Source: UBA8106 sp913052135
Lineage (GTDB): Bacteria > Acidobacteriota > Vicinamibacteria > Vicinamibacterales > UBA823
Direction: 5' to 3'
Length of the DNA: 6,845 nucleotides
Assembly (NCBI GenBank): GCA_913052135.1
Contig: CAJXDY010000076.1
Coordinates: 1-6,845, forward strand
Shown: positions 1 to 6,818 of the stretch, piece by piece
Layout of the letters: every line of letters begins with the position of its first letter
How positions within the stretch are numbered: position 1 is the first letter of the stretch
Notes under the pieces: model-generated
Database searches by the model: none
What the model saw: the letters and a program-made list of their open reading frames with translations, nothing else
Told to the model about the DNA's origin: nothing
Position numbers and translations under genes: made by a program

Positions 1-1
1 A

Positions 2-316
2 CGGCTTCGGTTACGTATACAGACAGTGTTGACTGATGGTGATCTCGATGCTCTTGTCTATCCGACTTGGGATAATCCACCACGATTGATCGGAGATCTG
101 AACTCCCCTCATGGCAACAACAGCTTTCAACTGTCACCACCGACCGGATTCCCGGCAATTACGGTACCCATGGGGTCCGTGGGCATGGAACTTCCCAGTG
201 GATTGCAGCTCCTAGGAAATGCCTGGTCAGAACCAAAGTTGATCGCTATTGCTTACGCTTTTGAACAGGGAACACAACACCGTATAGCACCACCAATAGT
301 TCCAGTCGTTCACTAG
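2..316 (+). CDS. Amidase-signature family enzyme, C-terminal fragment (5' end outside window)
   Basis: The reading frame is open to the left edge, so this is the last ~104 residues of a longer protein (family members are usually 450-550 residues). Visible family landmarks are the strand ending in LVYPT, the conserved TGFPAITVPMG segment, PSGLQLLGNAWSE, and the helix IAYAFEQGTQHR near the C-terminus. These are typical of the GatA/amidase fold, which hydrolyses amide bonds with a Ser-cisSer-Lys triad. The triad lies in the missing N-terminal part and cannot be checked. The substrate cannot be told from the tail, and GatA-type amidotransferase subunits share this region. A GTG at 26 is only an internal codon. 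The next gene is on the same strand 144 bases later and deals with amino-acid-like substrates, but a functional link is only inference. Confidence 0.85.
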   Translation, partial: RLRLRIQTVLTDGDLDALVYPTWDNPPRLIGDLNSPHGNNSFQLSPPTGFPAITVPMGSVGMELPSGLQLLGNAWSEPKLIAIAYAFEQGTQHRIAPPIVPVVH

Positions 317-460
317 TCTGCGAAGCATCCAGTTCCTGCAAATCCAATCTCGGCATTGCCATTCCAGCATTGTTGTCGTACAACTAGCCTACTGAGAATG
401 ACCATAAGTGAGCCATGGACGTTTACCGATTGATCAATTCAAACTAGGGAGCCTCCCAAG
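317..460 (+). other. Intergenic region with two short palindromes
   Basis: No coding sequence is supported here. Two small symmetric elements are visible. GTTGT-CGT-ACAAC lies at 372-384, and the perfect 10-base palindrome ATTGATCAAT lies at 429-438, some 22 bases before the downstream start codon. Either could be a regulator site for the aldolase gene, but both are short enough to arise by chance. I see no convincing -35/-10 pair with correct spacing and no clear terminator for the amidase. Confidence 0.3.
446..451 (+). promoter_or_regulatory. Shine-Dalgarno site for the D-threonine aldolase-like gene
   Basis: AGGGAG lies 9 bases before the ATG at 461. It supports that start, and therefore the Tat leader as a translated part of the protein. 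The site also sits in the small symmetric string GGGA-GCC-TCCC (447-457). Confidence 0.6.
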
Positions 461-1690
461 ATGACTGATTCCTTTCTTTCACGACGACAGTTTTTACAGG
501 GAACGGCGGTGACATCCGCGGCACTCTGGACACCGAATTCGGCCACAGCACGAACTGCAATCAACCTTACAAATGAAACAGAAATAGGTGTATCCAAATG
601 GGAGTTAGATACACCAGTTCTGTGTGTGGACCTCGATAACTTCGAGCAGAACGTAAAAACAATGCAGGACACAGTAACGAGCAACGGTATTGGCTGTCGA
701 CCGCATGCAAAGACACATAAATGTCCAACTATCGCTCGTCTTCAAATCGCCAATGGCGCTTTGGGGATTTGCACAGCGAAGGTTAGTGAATCCGAGATCA
801 TGTTCGAACATGGTGTCGAGCAGATTCTCTTAACCACTGCGAACGTAACCCCGACAAAGATCAAACGGGCAATGAATCTACGACGGCAGTGCAGTGGTTT
901 TGTTCAAGCTACCTATACTGAACAGAATGCACGCATGCTATCAGAAGCTGCCTCAGCACTGGGTATCGTTGCGGATGTGGTCGTAGATGTCGATCCCGGT
1001 GGGCACCGTACTGGCATCACGGCTGGACAGCCCGCACTTGCTTTAGCACAACTGGTTGACAGCCTTCCAAATCTGAACTTCCAAGGCATGTTGTGCTACG
1101 ACGGCGGGGCACAACACGTATCCGGTTTTGAAGCGAGACGGACACGAGCTATAGAAGGAATGTCCCAAGCTGCGGAATCCTACGCGATGATGACACGCGC
1201 CGGGCTTAACATGAAAATCTTTAGTGGTGGTGGAACAGGCACCTATAACATGGACCATGAAACCCCTGGCCTCACCGACGTGCAATCGGGAAGCTACATC
1301 TTCATGGATACTTCGTACCTGAGTATTGGAAGCCGCGATAACAACGAGACATACACAGACTTTGCTCCGTCACTCACAATCGTAACGACGGTTTTGACTT
1401 CCCGATACGAGGGACGCGCTACCACGGACGCTGGCGCTAAATCCTGCACTATCAATCGGCCCTGGCCTAGTGTCGTGGGAGAAACGGGTATGTCCTACAC
1501 TAGCGGATCAGATGAGTTCGGTACCATTAGATACGAAAACCCAAGTCGCACATATCAGACCGGCGAGACGCTTGAATTGATCGTGTCACATTGTGATCCA
1601 GTGGTGAACCTTTACGATCGCATCTACGCAACACGAAACGACCAGGTTGAAGCGATCTGGCCCATCGCTGCGCGCGGCAAGAACCAATAA
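461..1690 (+). CDS. Tat-exported PLP-dependent D-threonine aldolase-like enzyme (DSD1 / alanine-racemase fold)
   Basis: This 409-residue protein has a leader of about 45 residues and then a fold-type III PLP enzyme body. The leader carries SRRQFLQG (residues 7-14), a twin-arginine motif, followed by a mildly hydrophobic stretch and a possible Ala-x-Ala cleavage site at 28-30. The body starts with TPVLCVDLDNFEQNV. It contains RPHAKTHK (80-87), where K84 is the expected PLP lysine, then DVDPGGHRTG (176-185) and the glycine-rich phosphate-binding SGGGTGTY (255-262). The C-terminal metal motif is HCDPVVNLYD with H377 and D379. The family uses H-x-D for a divalent metal in D-threonine aldolases and H-x-C for zinc in eukaryotic D-serine dehydratase, so this looks aldolase-like. 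The reaction would be D-threonine (or another D-beta-hydroxy amino acid, including 3-hydroxy-D-aspartate) to glycine plus aldehyde. The exact substrate is not determined. The ATG has a good ribosome site, and no in-frame Met occurs between the leader and the PLP motif except M68, which is too late. Confidence 0.88.
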   Translation: MTDSFLSRRQFLQGTAVTSAALWTPNSATARTAINLTNETEIGVSKWELDTPVLCVDLDNFEQNVKTMQDTVTSNGIGCRPHAKTHKCPTIARLQIANGALGICTAKVSESEIMFEHGVEQILLTTANVTPTKIKRAMNLRRQCSGFVQATYTEQNARMLSEAASALGIVADVVVDVDPGGHRTGITAGQPALALAQLVDSLPNLNFQGMLCYDGGAQHVSGFEARRTRAIEGMSQAAESYAMMTRAGLNMKIFSGGGTGTYNMDHETPGLTDVQSGSYIFMDTSYLSIGSRDNNETYTDFAPSLTIVTTVLTSRYEGRATTDAGAKSCTINRPWPSVVGETGMSYTSGSDEFGTIRYENPSRTYQTGETLELIVSHCDPVVNLYDRIYATRNDQVEAIWPIAARGKNQ

Positions 1691-1732
1691 AACTGTCTCG
1701 CTGCGTCGCTATAGGTGTAACAGGAAGCCATC

Positions 1733-2632
1733 TTACTTGACCTGCATCTTGGCGGTGATTGTGACCACTACCCCGAGAATGATCACCGCCGAGCAGGCAA
1801 GTGTCCAATTGCTCATTACCTCGTCTCCGAGCCATGCGCCAACGATCAGAGCGATGATCGGATTCACATAAGTGTACGTTGCAGCTTTTGCTGGCGTTGA
1901 AGCCTTAAGCAGAAACAGGTACATGGCATAGGCTATCGATCCTGGACCAATCAGGTACACAACCGCCATTACCGACCGCAGCGACAACGTTGCCATATTA
2001 AATTGGCTCAGTTCACCTATCGCCAGGCTGACGATTAATAAGATCAGGCCGCCACACATCATTTGCATGCCCACCGCAAGTGGGTGAAACCTTGGCTGGG
2101 GTGCATGGCGCGAATAAATGGAGCCCGTCGACCAACACAGCGTGGCGAACAAGATAGCTCCAGCACCTCTCGGATCGATTTCTGAAACACCTCCTATCTC
2201 GCCTGGGTTGATCAAAAGCCCAAGTCCGATGAAGCCAATAACTAAACCAAAAACCACCGCCCCATTTGGAGGTGATCCTCCTGGTCTTAACCAGTCCATC
2301 AAAATAATCCAAAAAGGAACAATGGCAATCATTAACGCTGTCAGGCCGGATGGCACGAACTGTTCTGTCCACGTCACGCCTCCAATGCCGCAGGCAACCA
2401 TTAAGCCACCAATAATGAACGCCGACTTCCAGTGTTCAGGGTTCGGCGTCTCGTCTGCACGACCACTCGCCCACTGGTAGAACAGTGCCCCCCCCACTAT
2501 GAATCGAACCCCGGCCATCAGAAATACTGGTATGGTCTCGATACCGAATCGGATCGCGAGATAGGTCGTACCCCACACAATGTAGACGGTTGCAAAAGCA
2601 AGGACAACAGAAAGGCGGACGCCAGTTGACAC
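1733..2632 (-). CDS. EamA/DMT-superfamily membrane transporter, YedA-like
   Basis: This 299-residue, strongly hydrophobic protein has about ten predicted membrane helices, roughly at 8-28, 34-53, 69-89, 94-113, 124-141, 157-177, 186-206, 219-241, 249-268 and 275-295. The two EamA repeats lie at about 8-142 and 155-295. Family signatures are VWGTTYLAIRFG (19-30) followed by AGVRF in repeat 1, and KAATYTYVNPIIALIVGAWLGDE-like residues at 249-271 in repeat 2. The N-terminal pattern is closest to E. coli YedA (306 residues). Members export amino acids or other small metabolites through the inner membrane; the substrate cannot be read from sequence. The start is a GTG with only a weak AGGT-like site, and an in-frame TGA 15 bases upstream rules out a longer protein. 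It lies 55 bases after glpF on the same strand and may be co-transcribed. It converges on the aldolase gene with a 42-base gap that shows no clear hairpin. Confidence 0.9.
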   Translation of the reverse strand: MSTGVRLSVVLAFATVYIVWGTTYLAIRFGIETIPVFLMAGVRFIVGGALFYQWASGRADETPNPEHWKSAFIIGGLMVACGIGGVTWTEQFVPSGLTALMIAIVPFWIILMDWLRPGGSPPNGAVVFGLVIGFIGLGLLINPGEIGGVSEIDPRGAGAILFATLCWSTGSIYSRHAPQPRFHPLAVGMQMMCGGLILLIVSLAIGELSQFNMATLSLRSVMAVVYLIGPGSIAYAMYLFLLKASTPAKAATYTYVNPIIALIVGAWLGDEVMSNWTLACSAVIILGVVVTITAKMQVK

Positions 2633-2666
2633 GCGAATACCTATTCAAGCGTTGCAGCGAAAATAG

Positions 2667-2689
2667 AAAAAGGCAACCACGCTTGCTTT
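2667..2689 (-). terminator. Weak candidate rho-independent terminator after glpF
   Basis: Read on the - strand, AAAGCAA overlaps the glpF stop codon and pairs with TTGC(C)TTT, leaving one bulged base and a 6-base loop. T-rich sequence follows (CTTTTTCTATTTT). The stem is short and AT-rich, so it may give partial termination or none before the transporter gene 55 bases downstream. Confidence 0.25.
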
Positions 2690-3422
2690 AAACTCCAGCC
2701 CATATCATCTGATAACAGAGAGCACCTAGGACACCACCGATGATTGGTCCGATAACGGGAACCCAAGCGTACGACCAATCCGAATCTCGCTTGCCACTAA
2801 TGGGCAGTACGAAATGAGCCAAACGTGGACCAAGATCCCGAGCAGGATTAATCGCATACCCGGTTGAACCACCGAGTGATAACCCTATCGACCAGACCAA
2901 CACGCCGACCAGAAAAGGACCAAATCCTTGAGGAAAACCAGTTTCGGGGTTCAGATTGACCGGCGCTAGAATCGCCAAGACTCCAAGAACAAGCATGAAC
3001 GTACCAATAATCTCAGTTATCAGGTTCATCGTCGGCTTCCGTACCGCGGGTCCCGTACAAAATACCGCCAACTTCGCATCTGGATTTTCAGTTTCCGCCC
3101 ACAGGGGTTGGTAGACTAACCAGACCAGCACCGCACCAAAGAACGCGCCGAGCAACTGTGCAGTCACATAGCCAGGAACGTTGGTCCAAGGAAATTGACC
3201 AATCGATGCCAAACCAATCGTTACCGCTGGATTGATATGCGCTCCGCTGACAGCGCCAACCATATAGACAGCAATCGCAACGGCCAGACCCCAGCCCGTT
3301 GTGATCACTATCCAGCCACTTCCATACCCTTTCGATCGACTCAATAGGACATTGGCGACAACGCCATCACCCAATAGGACAAGAATCATCGTACCGAGCA
3401 ATTCAGCGGTGAACGTTGACAT
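2688..3422 (-). CDS. glpF: Glycerol uptake facilitator (aquaglyceroporin, MIP family)
   Basis: This 244-residue protein is a six-helix major intrinsic protein channel of the inner membrane, expected to pass glycerol and similar small polyols. The first NPA half-helix is SGAHINPAVT (N64-P65-A66) and the second is GYAINPARDLGPR (N192-P193-A194). The Asp after NPAR (D196) is the mark of glycerol channels as opposed to strict water channels. By alignment with E. coli GlpF, the selectivity-filter residues are W44, G180, Y189 and R195, with Tyr where E. coli has Phe. The C-terminal part (DLGPRLAHFVLPI, then SYAWVPVIGPIIGG) resembles the GlpF group known from Bacillus and relatives. The ATG has a strong ribosome site. 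No glycerol kinase or glycerol-3-phosphate dehydrogenase gene lies beside it. It is transcribed away from the galactose genes and may share its leader with the downstream EamA transporter. Confidence 0.93.
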   Translation of the reverse strand: MSTFTAELLGTMILVLLGDGVVANVLLSRSKGYGSGWIVITTGWGLAVAIAVYMVGAVSGAHINPAVTIGLASIGQFPWTNVPGYVTAQLLGAFFGAVLVWLVYQPLWAETENPDAKLAVFCTGPAVRKPTMNLITEIIGTFMLVLGVLAILAPVNLNPETGFPQGFGPFLVGVLVWSIGLSLGGSTGYAINPARDLGPRLAHFVLPISGKRDSDWSYAWVPVIGPIIGGVLGALCYQMIWAGV

Positions 3423-3427
3423 GCGGG

Positions 3428-3433
3428 CTCCTC
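3428..3433 (-). promoter_or_regulatory. Shine-Dalgarno site for glpF
   Basis: On the - strand GAGGAG lies 5 bases before the glpF ATG. It is the strongest ribosome binding site in the window and fixes the start. Confidence 0.7.
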
Positions 3434-3658
3434 ACAAATGTGCCTTCTCAAGCCAAGCTAATCAAACCGTACCTGACTAGAGAGAACCAGAAAAGGTGAC
3501 CCATCCGGTACTTATCCTTGCATTGATGGTGAAATCTTAGCATTGTCCAAGACATTAAACAGTAAACTCCCCAGAAAGTTTCGCACTGGCAAGCAATCAG
3601 ATAGGCATGAATTCAGTCGGTGCACCCCAGAAGCCAGTGCGCGATCCATAATGAGAAA
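3434..3658. other. Divergent intergenic region between glpF and galT
   Basis: These ~225 bases separate two divergent transcription units and must hold their promoters, but I find no -35/-10 pair with good match and spacing on either strand. The clearest structure is a 9-base inverted repeat near the galT end. An in-frame GTG at 3620 would extend GalT by 13 residues. I judge it less likely than the GTG at 3659, but it cannot be excluded. Confidence 0.45.
3582..3641. repeat. 9-base perfect inverted repeat upstream of galT
   Basis: CGCACTGGC at 3582-3590 is the exact reverse complement of GCCAGTGCG at 3633-3641, with 42 bases between. It could be a pair of operator half-sites or a hairpin in the galT leader; the right arm ends 17 bases before the preferred GTG. 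A match of this length somewhere in such a gap is not very improbable by chance. Confidence 0.35.
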
Positions 3659-4723
3659 GTGACACTTCGTCAAACTGGCCCGCATCGTCGTTACAATCCA
3701 CTGCTTAGTGAGTGGGTGCTGACATCTCCCGCTCGATTGGAGCGGCCATGGCTAGGCCAGATGGAATCTGTGGCAACGGTCGAACGTCCTCAATACGATC
3801 CAGAATGTTATTTGTGCCCGGGAAACACTCGTGCCGGTGGTGTGCGCAATCCAAGGTACACAGACACGTTTGCCTTCGACAATGACTTTCCAGCGATTGA
3901 ATCAACGACCAAGACCGCTTTCTTAGAACGCTCAGAATTGCTAAAGAGTCAACCGGAATCTGGAATCTGCCGTGTCCTCTGTTTTTCACGACGGCATGAT
4001 CTTTGGTTAGCACGAATGTCAGAAACTGAAATTGCCAGCGTGGTGAATAGCTGGATTAGTGAACTCACAGACTGCGGGAAGCGTACGGATGTTCAATACG
4101 TGCAGATCTTCGAAAACCACGGGGAGTTGATGGGCTGTAGCAATCCACATCCTCATTGCCAAATTTGGGCCGTTGGTCATATTCCAACCATTCCTGCACG
4201 AAAAATCTCGGCACAACAAACTTACTTCAAGCAACATGGATCCGATCTGCTTGGAGATTACCTCGATGTGGAATTATCAGAAGTTGAGCGCATCGTATAC
4301 ACCAACGATGACTGGGTGGCACTTGTGCCGTTCTGGGCCGTTTGGCCATACGAGCTGATGGTGATTCCGAAACGCCGAGTAGCCACTATCACGGGTCTTA
4401 ATGAGATTGAACGCAAGAACCTTACTGCGTTGATCGCAAACGTGACGGTGCGATACGACAATCTATTCCAGTGTGAATTCCCTTACTCAATGGGCTGGCA
4501 CGGATGTCCGACCGATGGGAATCAACATCCGGCTGTTAGAGTACATGCCGTCTACCATCCTCCATTACTCCGTTCTCAGACGATACGGAAATTTTTAGTA
4601 GGGTACGAATTGACGGCTGAGCCACAACGGGATTTAACAGCAGAAATGGCCGCTGAGCAATTACGGGCCGTCTCTGGTCAACACTATTTGATCTCGAACC
4701 CAAATATCGCTGCCGATCGATGA
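3659..4723 (+). CDS. galT: Galactose-1-phosphate uridylyltransferase
   Basis: This Leloir-pathway enzyme transfers UMP from UDP-glucose to galactose-1-phosphate through a uridylyl-histidine intermediate in the cytoplasm. From the GTG at 3659 it is 354 residues (E. coli 348). The N-terminal half has PHRRYNPL, the zinc-site pair C50-x-x-C53 in CYLCPGN, H113, and GCSNPHPHCQIW with zinc ligand H164, nucleophile H166 and Q168. The C-terminal half has FPYSMGWHG (H281), PPLLRSQTIRKFLVGYE and QRDLTAEMAAEQLRAV. At the second (iron) site of the E. coli enzyme, E182 is replaced by K and H298 by V, while H281 and H296 remain. I chose 3659 because E. coli has the same short run before HRRYNP and numbering then coincides from the catalytic His onward; the GTG at 3620 would add 13 residues without a counterpart. 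Neither start has a good ribosome site. The stop overlaps the galK start. Confidence 0.93.
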   Translation: MTLRQTGPHRRYNPLLSEWVLTSPARLERPWLGQMESVATVERPQYDPECYLCPGNTRAGGVRNPRYTDTFAFDNDFPAIESTTKTAFLERSELLKSQPESGICRVLCFSRRHDLWLARMSETEIASVVNSWISELTDCGKRTDVQYVQIFENHGELMGCSNPHPHCQIWAVGHIPTIPARKISAQQTYFKQHGSDLLGDYLDVELSEVERIVYTNDDWVALVPFWAVWPYELMVIPKRRVATITGLNEIERKNLTALIANVTVRYDNLFQCEFPYSMGWHGCPTDGNQHPAVRVHAVYHPPLLRSQTIRKFLVGYELTAEPQRDLTAEMAAEQLRAVSGQHYLISNPNIAADR

Positions 4724-5895
4724 TGACAGACTTCTCACTCCACGATCAGGTCACTGCCGAATTTGAGCAAGCCTTCAGAAAACGACCAGTGGCCGTTGCT
4801 CACGCCCCTGGCCGAGTGAATCTTATCGGCGAACATACGGATTATCAGGAAGGCTTTGTCCTACCAATGACGGTAGATCGATACGTTGCAGCAGCCTTCG
4901 CACCACGTTCGGATCGGATGATCCGTGCCCACACATCCCTGTTCAACAAGACGGTTGAATATCCACTCGATGGTTTGACGCCAATTGGTCAAGGCTTTTG
5001 GTCTGATTACATAATGGGCACGGCTTGGGCAATGCATGAAGCTAGCTTCCCTCTCATAGGGATAGACATTGCGGTAAAAAGCGACCTTCCGATGGGAGCC
5101 GGCTTGTCTTCCTCTGCAGCGCTAGAAGTTGCAACGGCACGAGCACTCTGTAGCGTTAGTCAATGCACCTGGGATCCAATCGTGATGGCGCAACTCGCCC
5201 GCCGTGCTGAAAACGAATTCGTAGGAGTGGGCTGTGGCATCATGGACCAGGTAGCATCGACCGCTGGCAAAGCAAATTGCGCCCTGCTCCTTGACTGTCG
5301 TTCACTTCAATTCGAGCTGGTTCGACTACCAAGCCAAGTGGGAATTGTGGTCATGGACACAGGTGTGAGACGGAGTTTAGGCACAACCGAGTACAACACC
5401 AGGCAAAAAGATTGCGCCGCGGCAGTCGCAGCCATAAAAACCTTTGCACCGCACGCGGCAGCCCTGCGTGATGTAAATGAAACCTTACTCGCAAGAGCCG
5501 AATCTCAACTGAGCAGCTCAACGTATAGACGAGCACAACACGTGGTCACAGAAAATTTGCGACCAATGAAATTGGCGAAAGCACTGCAGAGTGGAAAGTT
5601 TGAAAACGCTGGAGAGCTACTTAACGATTCGCACGCGAGTTTGCGTGATCTGTACGAAGTTTCTAGTCCAGAACTTGATCTTATTACCGATCTCGCACGA
5701 AGTGAATCGAGTTGCCTCGGGGCACGTATGACCGGGGCTGGCTTTGGTGGCTCTGCGATTGCTCTCGTCCGCACCGAGGGTATTCAACACTTTATTGACC
5801 AGGTCCGTCAGATGTACGCAAAATGTTCCGAACACGAGGGGAGTTTCTTTCACGGCAGCGCGGTCGATGGAGTTTCCGTGCGTGCCATGACCTAA
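4720..5895 (+). CDS. galK: Galactokinase
   Basis: This GHMP-family kinase of 391 residues (E. coli 382) phosphorylates alpha-D-galactose with ATP to galactose-1-phosphate, the substrate of the preceding galT product. The galactokinase signature GRVNLIGEHTDY is at 31-42, with R32 as the expected catalytic Arg and E38, H39 and D41 contacting sugar. The ATP-binding motif 2, LPMGAGLSSSAALE, is at 123-136. GCGIMDQ at 171-177 supplies the catalytic base D176. Motif 3, MTGAGFGGSAIAL, is at 337-349. All key residues are present, so it should be active. Two tandem ATG codons (4720 and 4723) overlap the galT stop as ATGATGA, so the overlap is 4 bases or 1 base. Either arrangement suggests translational coupling and a shared transcript with galT. 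No galE or galM is in the window. Confidence 0.96.
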   Translation: MMTDFSLHDQVTAEFEQAFRKRPVAVAHAPGRVNLIGEHTDYQEGFVLPMTVDRYVAAAFAPRSDRMIRAHTSLFNKTVEYPLDGLTPIGQGFWSDYIMGTAWAMHEASFPLIGIDIAVKSDLPMGAGLSSSAALEVATARALCSVSQCTWDPIVMAQLARRAENEFVGVGCGIMDQVASTAGKANCALLLDCRSLQFELVRLPSQVGIVVMDTGVRRSLGTTEYNTRQKDCAAAVAAIKTFAPHAAALRDVNETLLARAESQLSSSTYRRAQHVVTENLRPMKLAKALQSGKFENAGELLNDSHASLRDLYEVSSPELDLITDLARSESSCLGARMTGAGFGGSAIALVRTEGIQHFIDQVRQMYAKCSEHEGSFFHGSAVDGVSVRAMT

Positions 5896-5906
5896 ACTGA
5901 CGAAAA

Positions 5907-6818
5907 ATGGATCCAGTTGCACACACACTCGTCGGTGCCAGTCTTGCGGAGACCCGTCTTGGACGCCTCACTCCATTGGCTACTGTCACACTTCTCCTCG
6001 CTGCCAATGCACCTGACATCGATGCGATCGCGATGTTTCTAGATCGCGAGACGTCATTGCATGTTCGACGCGGTTGGACACATGGGATCCTTGCGATCGC
6101 TGTCCTCCCTCTCATCATTACTTGTCTTATGGTTGGATTGGACCGTTTACGATACATAATCCTTAAACGAAACGCAGAACCCGTGGCACTCAAGCCTCTA
6201 CTTCTTCTGTCATACCTTGGCGTTTTAAGTCATCCCATGCTCGACTGGTTGAACACCTACGGTATCCGACTCTTGATGCCATTCGACGACCGTTGGTTCT
6301 ATGGTGACGCACTCTTTATTGTCGATCCATGGATCTGGTTGTTGGCGTCCAGCGCTGTGGTTCTTGCACACACACGGGCAACCACAAGTATCACACTCTG
6401 GATTGTTGCCGCGGGTGCAAGCAGCTCTCTCATACTCACAAATGACGTGACACCAATTGAGGCGAAGCTCTTTTGGTGTCTGGGTCTTGGCTGTCTCGTG
6501 GGTCTTAGAATCTGGGGTGGCTTGCAGGCACGAATCACTCAAGTGGCTATTAAGAGCCTACTTGCGATTTTCGTCTATATCAGTAGCATGGCGTTAGGCT
6601 CACAAGTGGCCAAAACCCAGGTCCGGCAATGGTTACACGCCGAAGGAATCCAACTGAACAAGATCATGGCTGGACCGGTGCCGGCTAATCCCTTCGTGCG
6701 TGATGTCGTGGTACAAGGGCCCCATCGCTACTATTTTCTACAAGTCAACTGGCTGGCCGCCGACCAGATACGTCCACACGCCCCTTCAATCGCGATCGGG
6801 GACAGCCGGGTTGCCTGA
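5907..6818 (+). CDS. Membrane-bound putative metal-dependent hydrolase (YbcI/DUF457 type), probably 3'-truncated by a frame change
   Basis: This 303-residue membrane protein opens with the canonical MDPVAHTLVGASLAE. It carries the family's metal-type residues: H6, D37 and D39 in NAPDID, H52 and H59 in RRGWTHG, H109 and D113 in LSHPMLDWLNTYG, D134 in FYGD and D140 in IVDPW. Hydrophobic segments lie at about 22-36, 60-78, 96-112, 140-155, 161-177, 186-203 and 214-231, followed by a soluble tail. The biochemical reaction of the family is not established. It starts 11 bases after galK with no strong ribosome site, so it probably depends on the galactose transcript. The tail segment HRYYFLQVNWLA is typical of longer relatives, which continue past a Gly-Asp-Ser-like point for perhaps 40-50 residues. 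Here a TGA follows at once, while the +1 frame stays open to the window edge. That suggests a frameshift or a base error. Confidence 0.8.
   Translation: MDPVAHTLVGASLAETRLGRLTPLATVTLLLAANAPDIDAIAMFLDRETSLHVRRGWTHGILAIAVLPLIITCLMVGLDRLRYIILKRNAEPVALKPLLLLSYLGVLSHPMLDWLNTYGIRLLMPFDDRWFYGDALFIVDPWIWLLASSAVVLAHTRATTSITLWIVAAGASSSLILTNDVTPIEAKLFWCLGLGCLVGLRIWGGLQARITQVAIKSLLAIFVYISSMALGSQVAKTQVRQWLHAEGIQLNKIMAGPVPANPFVRDVVVQGPHRYYFLQVNWLAADQIRPHAPSIAIGDSRVA

Noticed and set aside
1691..1732. Possible bidirectional terminator between the convergent aldolase and EamA genes
   Set aside because: I find no stable stem followed by a T-run on either strand in these 42 bases.
1647..1871. A + strand frame bridging the gap between the aldolase and transporter genes
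   Set aside because: It overlaps both neighbours, lacks a ribosome site and resembles no protein; the 42-base gap holds no gene.
2118..2480. A 120-codon open frame on the + strand inside the EamA transporter gene
   Set aside because: It is the complement of hydrophobic coding sequence, giving a Pro/Ile/Lys-rich shadow with no recognisable domain.
3434..3619. Sigma-70-type promoters for glpF and galT
   Set aside because: Candidate boxes such as TTGTCC (3543-3548) with TAAACT (3563-3568) have a 14-base spacer, and other pairs match too poorly to call.
6024..6100. Two copies of GCGATCGC (6024-6031 and 6093-6100), the HIP1 octamer of cyanobacteria
   Set aside because: Both are inside the hydrolase coding sequence and I noticed no further copies elsewhere in the window, so they are too few to indicate a cyanobacterium or a repeat family.
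5792..6193. A 133-codon open frame on the - strand across the galK/hydrolase junction
   Set aside because: It is antisense to two well-supported genes, is rich in Arg in the manner of a shadow frame, and shows no family motif.
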